Made by a program: the position numbers and the translations under genes. 5,582 bases of DNA from positions 1-5,582 of the forward strand of contig JASHYW010000483.1 of NCBI GenBank assembly GCA_030042885.1, given 5' to 3'. How positions within the stretch are numbered: position 1 is the stretch's first letter; each line of letters begins with the position of its first letter. The DNA is from Streptosporangiaceae bacterium. Its GTDB lineage: Bacteria; Actinomycetota; Actinomycetes; Streptosporangiales; Streptosporangiaceae. Shown piece after piece: positions 1-5,582 of this stretch. Below the pieces are notes generated by a model, which worked only from the letters and a program-made list of their open reading frames with translations, searched no databases and was not told the DNA's origin.

Positions 1-1753
1 CTCGCCGCAGGACCGCATCGTCTTCGACACGGGCCACCAGGCCTACGTGCACAAGCTGCTGACCGGCCGCTTCGTGCAGTTCGGCACGCTGCGTCAGCGC
101 GGTGGGCTGACCGGCTACCCCAGCCGGGCCGAATCCGAGCACGACCTGGTGGAGAACTCCCACGCCTCGACCAGCCTGTCCTACGCCGACGGCCTGGCCA
201 AGGCGTACAAGCTGCGCGGCGAGCCGGACCGGACCGTGGTGGCCATCATCGGCGACGGCGCGCTCACCGGTGGCATGGCCTGGGAAGCGCTGAACAACAT
301 CGCCGCGGCCAAGGACTCGCGGCTGGTCATCATCGTCAACGACAACGGCTGGTCGTACCAGCCGACGATCGGCGGGCTGGCCGAGCACCTGGCCGCGATC
401 CGGGTCAACCCGCGGTACGAGCACGTGCTCGACTACATCAAGACCACGCTGCCCCGCACGCCGCTGGTCGGCCCGCCGCTGTACGGGACGCTGCACCGGG
501 TCAAGAAGGGCATCAAGGACGTCATCCAGCCGCAGGTGATGTTCGAAGACCTGGGCATCAAGTACGTCGGCCCCATCGACGGGCACGACGAGCGGCTGAC
601 CGAATACGCGCTACGGCACGCGCGTGGCTTCGGCGGGCCGGTGATCGTGCACGTGATCACCAAGAAGGGGTTCGGCTACCCGGCCGCCGAGCAGAACGAG
701 ATCGACTGCCTGCACCAGGTGCCCGCGGCCGGTGCCGCCCCCGGGACGTGGAGCAGGGTGTTCGGCGATGAGATGCTGGCCATCGGCCAGCGCCGTGCCG
801 ATGTCGTCGCCATCACCGCCGCCATGCTGCACCCCACCGGCCTGGCCCAGTTCGCCGCGGCCTATCCGGACCGGGTCTACGACGTGGGAATTGCCGAGCA
901 GCACGCGGTCACCAGCGCCGCGGGCCTGGCCATGGGCGGCCTGCACCCGGTGGTGGCCATCTACTCGACGTTCCTCAACCGCGCCTTCGACCAGACGCTG
1001 ATGGACGTGGGCCTGCACCGGCTCGCGGTGACGTTCGTGCTGGACCGCGCCGGGGTGACCGGGCCTGACGGCGCCAGCCACCACGGCATGTGGGACGGGT
1101 CGATCCTGCAGCTCGTCCCGGGTATGAAGATCGCCGCGCCCCGGGACGCCAAGCGAGTTGCCGAACTGCTCAACGAGGCGGTGGAGGTATGCGACGGGCC
1201 GACCGTGGTCAGGTTCCCCAAGGGCAAGGTGGGCGGCGAGGTCGAGGCTGTGGCCAAGCTGGGCGGCATGGACGTGCTGCGCGAGCCCGGCCCGGGCCTG
1301 GGTGCCGACGTCCTGCTCGTCGGGGCCGGCCCGATGGCGCTGACCGGGCTCGAGGTCGCGGACCGGCTCGCCGGTCACGGGATCGGGGTCACCGTGGTAG
1401 ACCCGCGCTGGACCAAACCGATCGACCAGGCCGTGGCCGGCGCCGCTCAGCGGCACCGGCTCGTGGTGGCGGTCGAGGACAACGGGCGGGTCGGCGGCTT
1501 CGGTGACGCCCTGGCCAGGCTGCTGCGCGACCACGACGTGGACGTGCCGGTGAAGACGTTCGGGCTGCCGCAGGAGTTCCTCTCCCACGGGACGCGCGAG
1601 GAGGTCCTGGATGAGGCAGGGCTGACCTCACAGCAGCTGGCCCTGCGGATCACCGAGGCGGTGGCCCGCCAGTCCACCGCCGAGACCCTCGACACGCCTG
1701 AGGACGGCGCCCGCCAGACCGAGGCCGCACCGGAAGGCCGGCCAGTCGAGTAG
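1..1753 (+). CDS. dxs: 1-deoxy-D-xylulose-5-phosphate synthase, 5'-truncated by window edge
   Basis: This cytosolic thiamine-diphosphate enzyme condenses pyruvate with glyceraldehyde 3-phosphate to make DXP, the entry step of the MEP isoprenoid pathway. The first full codon is at base 2, and 583 codons are visible. With a family length near 640, about 65-70 N-terminal residues lie outside the window, and the ATG at 47 is internal. Seen in the fragment: the GHQAYVHK motif at the start, the ThDP-binding GDG (residues 84-86) followed 26 residues later by NDN (113-115), the VGPIDGHD segment, the pyrimidine-binding transketolase domain (about 250-410) with the catalytic Glu of GIAEQHA (299), and the C-terminal transketolase domain (about 425-555) ending in [11 protein letters not shown]. 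The linker before the second domain ([16 protein letters not shown]) looks short for actinobacterial Dxs, judged from memory. A charged tail of about 25 residues follows the last domain. Identification is very secure. Confidence 0.97.
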   Translation, partial: SPQDRIVFDTGHQAYVHKLLTGRFVQFGTLRQRGGLTGYPSRAESEHDLVENSHASTSLSYADGLAKAYKLRGEPDRTVVAIIGDGALTGGMAWEALNNIAAAKDSRLVIIVNDNGWSYQPTIGGLAEHLAAIRVNPRYEHVLDYIKTTLPRTPLVGPPLYGTLHRVKKGIKDVIQPQVMFEDLGIKYVGPIDGHDERLTEYALRHARGFGGPVIVHVITKKGFGYPAAEQNEIDCLHQVPAAGAAPGTWSRVFGDEMLAIGQRRADVVAITAAMLHPTGLAQFAAAYPDRVYDVGIAEQHAVTSAAGLAMGGLHPVVAIYSTFLNRAFDQTLMDVGLHRLAVTFVLDRAGVTGPDGASHHGMWDGSILQLVPGMKIAAPRDAKRVAELLNEAVEVCDGPTVVRFPKGKVGGEVEAVAKLGGMDVLREPGPGLGADVLLVGAGPMALTGLEVADRLAGHGIGVTVVDPRWTKPIDQAVAGAAQRHRLVVAVEDNGRVGGFGDALARLLRDHDVDVPVKTFGLPQEFLSHGTREEVLDEAGLTSQQLALRITEAVARQSTAETLDTPEDGARQTEAAPEGRPVE

Positions 1754-1758
1754 CGTAA

Positions 1759-3321
1759 ATGTTTATGCTGAACGTAGCCGTAGTCGGCTCTGGTCCGGCC
1801 GGGCTCTACGCCGCTGAGGCGCTGGTCAAGCAGGCCGCGGCGCTGCCGGTGCCGGTACCCGTGCGGGTCGACGTGATCGACCGGCTGCCCACCCCGTACG
1901 GCCTGGTCCGTTACGGCGTGGCGCCGGACCACAAGTCGATCAAGTCCATCGCGCAGTACCTGCGCAAGGTGCTGGAGAGCCCGGGCGTCCGCTTCGTGGG
2001 CGGAGTGCGGCTCGGCGACGACGTCACCCGCGACGAACTGCTGTCGGCATACGACGCGGTGATCTACGCCACCGGCGCGATGCGGGACCGGCGGCTCGGC
2101 ATTCCCGGCGAGGACCTGGCGGGAAGTTACGCCGCCACCGACTTCGTGAACTGGTACTGCGGCCATCCCGACATGGATCCCGGCGCGTTCACCCTGGACG
2201 CCGAGTCGGTCGCCGTCATCGGCGTCGGCAACGTCGCCGTCGATGTAGCCAGGATCCTGGCCAGGGACCCGGCCGAACTGCATGCCACCGACGTGCCGCA
2301 GCCGGTGCTGGACGCCCTGTACGCGAGCAAGGTCCGTGAAGTGCACATGATCGGCAGGCGCGGGCCCGCGTACGCCAAGTTCACCACCAAAGAACTGCGT
2401 GAACTCGGCGAACTGCCCGGTGTGGAGGTTGTGGTCCACGCCGACGAAGCCGACGTGGGCGCGTTCGACGCCTCCGGCGAGGGTGCGGCGCTGGCGGACG
2501 CAGACCGGCGCGTCCGCGGCAACCTGGTGGCCATCTCGAAGTGGGCCCAGGACGGAGCCGCTCCGCCGACTTCCACGGGGCATTCACGGCGGCTGATCAT
2601 CAGGTTCTGGTTGCGGCCGGCGGAGATCCTCGGCACCGATCGCGTTACTGGCCTGACCCTCGAGCGGACCGCTATCGATGCCAGTGGCGCATTCGGGGGC
2701 ACCGGGCGGTTCGAGATGCTGGACACGCAGATGGTCCTGCGTTCGGTCGGATACCAGAGCGTGCCGCTGCCGGGCGTGCCGTTCGACTCGCGGGCCTGGG
2801 TGGTGCCGCACGCGGCCGGCCGCGTGCTCGGCCCCGACGGCTCGCCGCTGCCGGGTGAGTACGTAGCCGGCTGGCTCAAGCGCGGCCCGACCGGAGTGAT
2901 CGGCACCAACAAGTCCGACGCCGCCGAGACCGTACGCTGCCTGCTCGAGGACCTGGCCGGCGGCCCAGGCGAAGGCGACACCCCGCTGCCGCGCGCCGGC
3001 CTGCTCAAGTTCCCCGAGCCGCGAGCCCCGGCCGAGACAGGTGCAGTCGAGGCAGGTGCAGTCGAGGCAGGTGCAGTCGAGGCGGGCGCAGTCGAGGCAG
3101 GCGCAGTCGAGGCGGGCGCAGTCGAGGCAGGCGCGGACGCGGCCGAGTGGCCGCTAGGCGCCGTGCTCGCCGGCCGCGGGATCACGCCGGTCTCCTACGC
3201 CGAATGGCTGCGCATCGAGACCGCAGAAGCCGACCTGGCCAGGGCCCTTGGGCGCGGCGAGCGCGTCAAGCTTCACAACCGCGAGGCCATCTGGTCCGCC
3301 TGCCGCCCCGGGCACGATTAG
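1759..3321 (+). CDS. fprA: Ferredoxin/adrenodoxin-NADP+ reductase, FprA type, with a GAVEA repeat insertion
   Basis: This 520-aa FAD flavoprotein moves electrons between NADPH and ferredoxin in the cytosol. Motifs seen: FAD-binding GSGPAG (10-15), PYGLVRYGVAPDH (46-58), NADP-binding GVGNVAVD (155-162), the Arg pair of GRRGP (199-203) expected to contact the NADP 2'-phosphate, FTTKELREL, and GWLKRGPTGVIGTN (371-384), the second flavin/NADP-contact region of the adrenodoxin reductase family. A conserved C-terminal part (AEWLRIETAEADLA, then VKLHNREAI) closes the protein. Family members are usually about 450-480 aa. The excess is a linker at about 415-465 holding six GAVEA repeats. The gene starts 5 bases after the dxs stop. 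ATG 1759 and ATG 1765 are both possible starts, and neither has a strong Shine-Dalgarno (GGAAGG at 1732-1737 is too far), so coupling to dxs translation is likely. The proposed partner is a ferredoxin serving IspG/IspH, which is inference. Confidence 0.95.
   Translation: MFMLNVAVVGSGPAGLYAAEALVKQAAALPVPVPVRVDVIDRLPTPYGLVRYGVAPDHKSIKSIAQYLRKVLESPGVRFVGGVRLGDDVTRDELLSAYDAVIYATGAMRDRRLGIPGEDLAGSYAATDFVNWYCGHPDMDPGAFTLDAESVAVIGVGNVAVDVARILARDPAELHATDVPQPVLDALYASKVREVHMIGRRGPAYAKFTTKELRELGELPGVEVVVHADEADVGAFDASGEGAALADADRRVRGNLVAISKWAQDGAAPPTSTGHSRRLIIRFWLRPAEILGTDRVTGLTLERTAIDASGAFGGTGRFEMLDTQMVLRSVGYQSVPLPGVPFDSRAWVVPHAAGRVLGPDGSPLPGEYVAGWLKRGPTGVIGTNKSDAAETVRCLLEDLAGGPGEGDTPLPRAGLLKFPEPRAPAETGAVEAGAVEAGAVEAGAVEAGAVEAGAVEAGADAAEWPLGAVLAGRGITPVSYAEWLRIETAEADLARALGRGERVKLHNREAIWSACRPGHD
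3040..3129 (+). repeat. In-frame 15-bp tandem repeat, six copies (GAVEA x6)
   Basis: Six contiguous 15-bp units of the form GGYGCAGTCGAGGCR start at 3040, 3055, 3070, 3085, 3100 and 3115. Each encodes Gly-Ala-Val-Glu-Ala, giving fprA residues 428-457, and a degenerate seventh unit (GADAA) follows. Units differ only at two synonymous third positions: GGT in units 1-3 and GGC in 4-6, and GCA or GCG in the last codon, alternating from unit 3 on. The protein sequence is therefore identical in every copy. The unit length is a multiple of three, so copy-number change would keep the frame. It lies in the linker between the reductase core and the C-terminal segment. Confidence 0.97.
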
Positions 3322-3327
3322 CACAGC

Positions 3328-3343
3328 AACGCCGAGTGGCGTT
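3328..3343 (+). terminator. Short hairpin just downstream of fprA (candidate terminator)
   Basis: AACGCC, loop GAGT, GGCGTT form a perfect 6-bp stem with a 4-base loop, starting 7 bases after the fprA stop codon. No T-run follows. Hairpin-only terminators are known in actinobacteria, so it may help end the dxs-fprA transcript or protect its 3' end, but a stem this short can occur by chance. Confidence 0.4.
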
Positions 3344-3411
3344 CACGACCCGTGTCACCTGCCGCCCTGCAATCCGGACAATTCAGGCAGCAACCAAGAC
3401 GTGCCGGTTAT

Positions 3412-3453
3412 CGTGGATCGTTACCGCCCGCATAGAGGCGGTAACGATCCACG
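3412..3453. repeat. Perfect 17-bp inverted repeat with 8-base loop (candidate terminator or dispersed palindrome)
   Basis: The left arm CGTGGATCGTTACCGCC (3412-3428) is the exact reverse complement of the right arm at 3437-3453, and the loop is CGCATAGA. In RNA the stem could extend by a T-G wobble and an A-T pair (3410-3411 with 3454-3455). It sits 90 bases after the fprA stop and 160 bases before the next likely start. The bases after it (GTCATGAAAAGCG) hold no T-run, and none is obvious on the other strand. A stem this long and perfect is very unlikely by chance. A U-less terminator for the dxs-fprA unit is the simplest reading. A large operator or one copy of a genome-dispersed palindromic element are alternatives. 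Confidence 0.9.
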
Positions 3454-3602
3454 GTCATGAAAAGCGTCTCTCGGCGGCAAGCGGTGCGGTAAGCGTGGGT
3501 GTGCTGGTGCGTAAGTGATAAGGGGGCCACGGCGCGGGCGGGCCGGAATGTCAGTACCGGTCGGCATCATGAGCGCAGAAGGCGGGACGGCCATAGTGCG
3601 AC

Positions 3603-3607
3603 AGGAG
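3603..3607 (+). promoter_or_regulatory. Ribosome binding site that fixes the start of the 111-aa gene
   Basis: AGGAG lies 6 bases before ATG 3614, near-ideal spacing. The upstream in-frame starts (GTG 3515, ATG 3548, ATG 3569) have no comparable Shine-Dalgarno, which favours 3614. Confidence 0.8.
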
Positions 3608-3613
3608 AGCGAG

Positions 3614-3949
3614 ATGGTAGACCACAATGGCGTCCTGACGATGCAGAGGCTGCTGCTGGCCGGGACGCTCGGACTGAGCATGGCGCGGAAGGCAGCGGCG
3701 ATCCTCGAAGGCGATCCGGATTCCGTATCCTCGCAGCCGCAGGTGCCGCTGCTGCCACCGGTGCCGGGACCGGACGGCCAGGCACCTCAGGACCCCCGGC
3801 TGCCCGAGGGGGCGGTGCTGCGGGCGATCCTGGACGCGGCCAACGAGTGCCTGGGGCATTTCGATGACCGGCCGCCGGGCGAGCGGTGGTGCGACGCGCT
3901 GTTCCACCTGCTGGATCTGGCGGCGTTCGCCGCCGATCTCGACCAGTAG
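3614..3949 (+). CDS. Small protein of unknown function (111 aa)
   Basis: I do not recognise this protein. The start at 3614 is chosen for its AGGAG site; the frame stays open upstream to GTG 3515 (144 aa), but those starts lack an RBS. Third positions are mostly G or C, as in the neighbouring genes, which supports real coding. Three parts are visible: an N-terminal amphipathic or hydrophobic stretch (about 7-31, MQRLLLAGTLGLSMARKAAAIL), interrupted by charge and so not a convincing membrane helix; a Pro/Gln-rich, probably disordered linker (about 39-66); and a C-terminal probable helical part (67-111) with two Cys (79, 93), Trp 92 and an acidic, leucine-rich end (ALFHLLDLAAFAADLDQ). There is no signal peptide and no catalytic motif. 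It stands alone between two probable transcription boundaries. It is probably a lineage-restricted actinobacterial protein. Confidence 0.72.
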   Translation: MVDHNGVLTMQRLLLAGTLGLSMARKAAAILEGDPDSVSSQPQVPLLPPVPGPDGQAPQDPRLPEGAVLRAILDAANECLGHFDDRPPGERWCDALFHLLDLAAFAADLDQ

Positions 3950-3961
3950 GCTCGGCCGCGA

Positions 3962-3976
3962 GATTTCCGGGAAATC
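3962..3976. promoter_or_regulatory. 15-bp palindrome (operator-like or terminator hairpin)
   Basis: GATTTCCGGGAAATC is a perfect palindrome with 7-bp arms around one central base, 12 bases after the stop of the 111-aa gene and 85 bases before the DUF4232 start. Its size and symmetry resemble a dimeric repressor site. As RNA it can form a 6-bp stem with a 3-base loop, so a terminator role is equally possible. I cannot assign a regulator. Confidence 0.45.
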
Positions 3977-3993
3977 AGCCCGAAGATGGCTGA
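3975..3993 (+). terminator. Stem-loop adjoining the palindrome (candidate terminator)
   Basis: TCAGCC (3975-3980) pairs with GGCTGA (3988-3993) across a 7-base loop. It overlaps the 15-bp palindrome by two bases, so the two structures form a tandem or alternative pair. There is no T-run. It may end the transcript of the 111-aa gene, but the evidence is weak. Confidence 0.3.
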
Positions 3994-4048
3994 AACAGCG
4001 TCCACAGGGTTAGCTCGGGCTCGCGCAGGGGATCGTCCAAGCATCGCC

Positions 4049-4055
4049 AGAGGGG
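4049..4055 (+). promoter_or_regulatory. Ribosome binding site of the DUF4232 gene
   Basis: The purine run AGAGGGG ends 6 bases before ATG 4062. This supports that start, which also gives a complete signal peptide. Confidence 0.65.
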
Positions 4056-4061
4056 TCCGCG

Positions 4062-4703
4062 ATGACGAGGTACAGCCATATCACGTGGCGCGTGATCGCG
4101 GTGCTGGCCTTCGCCGGGACTGCCGCACTTGCTGTCACGCTTACCCGTGTCCCGGCGCGCCCCGCTCACGCGGCCCTGTCCTCCAGCCTGACGCTCAACC
4201 CGTGCGCGACGTCGGGACTTGACGCCTGGCTCGGTCTCGGAGCGACAGGATCGACGTCCATCCCCGACAACGGGCACCGTCTCCAGGCGGACACCACCTA
4301 CTACACGCTGGAGTTCACCAACATCTCCGCCCGCACGTGCAGCCTGTACGGCTATCCCGAGGTGTCCGCCTACGCCGGCAGCCAGGCGACAGGAGCCCAG
4401 ATCGGCAGCCCGGCGACCCACGACACCGCGATCCGCCCGCGGCCTGTGATGCTCGCACCGGGGGCGACCGCGCACTCGGTGCTCCGCGTCACTGGCACTG
4501 GCCAGTTCCAGCCGGCCGCCTGCGCGCGGGTGACCGCGCCGGAACTGCGGGTCATGCTCCCAGACCAGGGCCTGCAGGGCTCGCGGGTCCGGCCCGCGTT
4601 CGTGCCCGTCATCCTGCCCGCCTGCTCCAAGAGGGGCCCCAAGTTCCTGAGCGTGCAGGCGATACAGCCGCGGCCCGGCATTCCCGGGTTCGCATTGCCC
4701 TGA
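4062..4703 (+). CDS. Secreted DUF4232 domain protein
   Basis: This 213-aa protein is predicted to be exported. It has a basic N-terminus (MTRYSHITWR), a hydrophobic core (about 11-27, VIAVLAFAGTAALAVTL) and a signal-peptidase site after Ala-His-Ala (35-37). No lipobox Cys is present, so it should be released or wall-associated rather than lipidated. The mature part matches the actinobacterial DUF4232 family: a Cys near the mature N-terminus (48), the signature YYTLEFTNISARTCSLYGYPEVSAY (80-104), a GSPATHD turn, a LAPGATAHSVLRV strand (131-143) and later Cys 154 and 188. The four cysteines fit two disulfides in an extracytoplasmic beta-sandwich. The function of DUF4232 proteins is unknown to me; many are lipoproteins or secreted. 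It appears monocistronic, with its own RBS and non-coding spacers on both sides. Confidence 0.88.
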   Translation: MTRYSHITWRVIAVLAFAGTAALAVTLTRVPARPAHAALSSSLTLNPCATSGLDAWLGLGATGSTSIPDNGHRLQADTTYYTLEFTNISARTCSLYGYPEVSAYAGSQATGAQIGSPATHDTAIRPRPVMLAPGATAHSVLRVTGTGQFQPAACARVTAPELRVMLPDQGLQGSRVRPAFVPVILPACSKRGPKFLSVQAIQPRPGIPGFALP

Positions 4704-4718
4704 CTGTAAGCTGCCAGC

Positions 4719-4751
4719 ACGGCCGTTCGGGATGAAGATCTTGGCCGTTTT
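4719..4751 (+). terminator. Weak stem-loop with short T-run between the DUF4232 gene and ppk
   Basis: ACGGCC (4719-4724) can pair with GGCCGT (4743-4748) over an 18-base loop that contains the palindrome AAGATCTT (4735-4742), and the right arm runs straight into TTTT. This is the best terminator candidate in the 80-bp spacer, but the stem is short and the loop long. The same bases also read as a direct repeat (GGCCGTT at 4721 and 4743). Confidence 0.3.
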
Positions 4752-4783
4752 CCGTTGAGCGTGTGGCGGGGAGAATGGAGTTC

Positions 4784-5582
4784 ATGGGTGTCAGCCAGAT
4801 GAGCATCTCACCGTGCGAGGAGCCGCACGAGCCAGCGTATGAGGGACCGCGGCTAGCCGGCCGGGGGGACGTGGAAGGCCAGGACGGTCCGGGGGACAAG
4901 GCCGGCATGCCCGAAGAGCGGTACCTGGACCGCGAGGAAAGCTCGCTCAGGTTCAACGAGCGCGTGCTCGAGCTCGCGGAAGACGAGTCCGTGCCCCTGC
5001 TCGAGCGGGTGCGGTTCCTGGCCATCTTCGCCAACAACCTGGACGAGTTCTTCATGGTCCGGGTGGCCGGGCTGGTCCGGCGCATGGTGGCGGGCTTCCC
5101 GGTCGAGGGCACCGGGGTCCGGATGCCCCGGCAGGTACTCGGGAACACCCTGGACCTAGCGGGCGAGCTGACCGTCAGGCACGCCCGGGCGTTCAGCGAA
5201 CGGATCCTCCCCGAGCCGACCGAACACGGCATCGAGATCCTGCGCTGGAAGGAACTGTCCGCGGCCGAGCGTGACACGCTCAGCGAGCTGTTCCGGCAGC
5301 GCATCTACCCGGTGCTCACCCCGCTGGTGGTGGACCCAGCCCACCCGTTCCCTTTCATCTCCGGCCTGTCGCTCAACCTCGCCGTCATGATCGCCGATCC
5401 CAGGACGGACGCCACGGTGTTCGCCCGGGTCAAGGTGCCGCCGCTGCTGCCCAGGTTCCTCGCGGTATCCCAGAACAGGTACGTGCCCATCGAGGACGTC
5501 ATCGCCGCGCACATGACCGACCTGTTCGGCGGCGTGGAAGTGATCGAGCACCACGTGTTCCGGGTCACCCGCATCAGGGACC
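4784..5582 (+). CDS. ppk: Polyphosphate kinase 1, N-terminal part (runs off window end)
   Basis: PPK1 reversibly transfers the ATP gamma-phosphate to growing inorganic polyphosphate. 266 codons are visible of a usual 690-740. Seen: RYLDREESSLRFNERVLELA (46-65), LLERVRFLAIFANNLDEFFMVRV with the NLDEF Asn (85) known to contact ATP in the family, then the N-terminal helical domain to about 155, and YPVLTPLVVDPAHPFPFISGLSLNLAV (from 175) opening the middle/head domain. The active-site histidine and the C-terminal kinase domains lie beyond the window. The frame is open from 4736. ATG 4784 is preferred because GGGGAG (4768-4773) and GGAG (4777-4780) precede it. ATG 4775 sits too close to the first purine run, and 4799 and 4907 remain possible. 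The first 45 residues are acidic, Gly/Pro-rich and probably disordered. Genes usually near ppk (phosphate transport, CHAD/MutT) are not upstream here. Confidence 0.95.
   Translation, partial: MGVSQMSISPCEEPHEPAYEGPRLAGRGDVEGQDGPGDKAGMPEERYLDREESSLRFNERVLELAEDESVPLLERVRFLAIFANNLDEFFMVRVAGLVRRMVAGFPVEGTGVRMPRQVLGNTLDLAGELTVRHARAFSERILPEPTEHGIEILRWKELSAAERDTLSELFRQRIYPVLTPLVVDPAHPFPFISGLSLNLAVMIADPRTDATVFARVKVPPLLPRFLAVSQNRYVPIEDVIAAHMTDLFGGVEVIEHHVFRVTRIRD

Noticed and set aside
611..1588. Long minus-strand ORF (325 aa) opposite dxs
   Set aside because: It lies wholly opposite a confidently identified gene; its composition (His/Arg/Gly/Val-rich, no motif) is typical of antisense frames in GC-rich DNA.
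1447..2583. Minus-strand ORF (378 aa) spanning the dxs-fprA junction
   Set aside because: It runs opposite conserved parts of both dxs and fprA, shows no recognisable domain and has no RBS or gene context; long antisense frames are expected at this GC content.
3040..3129. Tandem repeat considered as a CRISPR-like array or replication iteron
   Set aside because: Units are contiguous with no spacers, in frame, and synonymous inside a conserved gene; there is no origin or Cas context.
2127..3185. Minus-strand ORF (352 aa) containing an APAST-type repeat
   Set aside because: The repeat is just the reverse reading of the GAVEA minisatellite, and the rest is a Ser/Pro/Arg-rich shadow of fprA.
3440..3470. 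GGTAAC ... CGTC read as an ECF sigma-factor promoter
   Set aside because: GGTAAC is part of the right arm of the inverted repeat, the match to GGAAC is imperfect, and the downstream element is too short to tell from chance.
3515..3613. Longer 144-aa version of the small protein starting at GTG 3515
   Set aside because: No Shine-Dalgarno precedes GTG 3515, ATG 3548 or ATG 3569, whereas ATG 3614 has AGGAG at ideal spacing.
4609..5304. Minus-strand ORF (231 aa) opposite ppk and the end of the DUF4232 gene
   Set aside because: The + strand carries unmistakable PPK1 motifs without a stop from 4736 to the window end; this frame is Ser/Arg-rich with no motif.
1..5582. tRNA, rRNA, insertion sequence, attachment site or defence gene
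   Set aside because: I looked for cloverleaf-like segments in the spacers, transposase or integrase motifs and terminal repeats, and saw none; all sizeable coding frames are accounted for by the listed genes.

Overview
The window is very GC-rich, has strong G/C third-position bias in every gene, and encodes proteins of clearly actinobacterial type (plant-type FprA reductase, secreted DUF4232 protein, actinobacterial Dxs). It most likely comes from the chromosome of a high-GC actinomycete; I cannot name the genus. All supported genes lie on the + strand, and there is no sign of a mobile element, CRISPR array or RNA gene.

Layout: (1) 1-1753, the 3' nine-tenths of dxs, the first enzyme of the MEP isoprenoid pathway, entering from the left edge. 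(2) 1759-3321, an FprA-type ferredoxin/adrenodoxin-NADP+ reductase beginning 5 bases after the dxs stop, so the two are probably cotranscribed. Its C-terminal linker carries six exact copies of a five-residue repeat (GAVEA) encoded by a 15-bp tandem repeat. (3) 3322-3613, a 292-bp non-coding interval holding a short hairpin just after the fprA stop and a perfect 17-bp inverted repeat with an 8-base loop. (4) 3614-3949, a 111-aa protein that I do not recognise, preceded by a strong ribosome binding site. (5) 3950-4061, a short spacer with a 15-bp palindrome and an adjoining stem-loop. (6) 4062-4703, a secreted DUF4232 protein with a signal peptide and four cysteines. (7) 4704-4783, a short spacer with a GGCCGTT repeat. 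(8) 4784-5582, the N-terminal 266 codons of polyphosphate kinase (ppk1), running off the right edge.

How the genes may work together: the dxs-fprA pair makes metabolic sense, because the last two MEP enzymes (IspG and IspH) are iron-sulfur proteins that need low-potential electrons from ferredoxin or flavodoxin, and an NADPH-dependent ferredoxin reductase can supply them. The other three genes show no obvious shared pathway. I see no convincing undescribed multi-gene system. The items most worth a second look are the GAVEA minisatellite inside fprA, the 17-bp inverted repeat, the orphan 111-aa protein and the dxs-fprA coupling.
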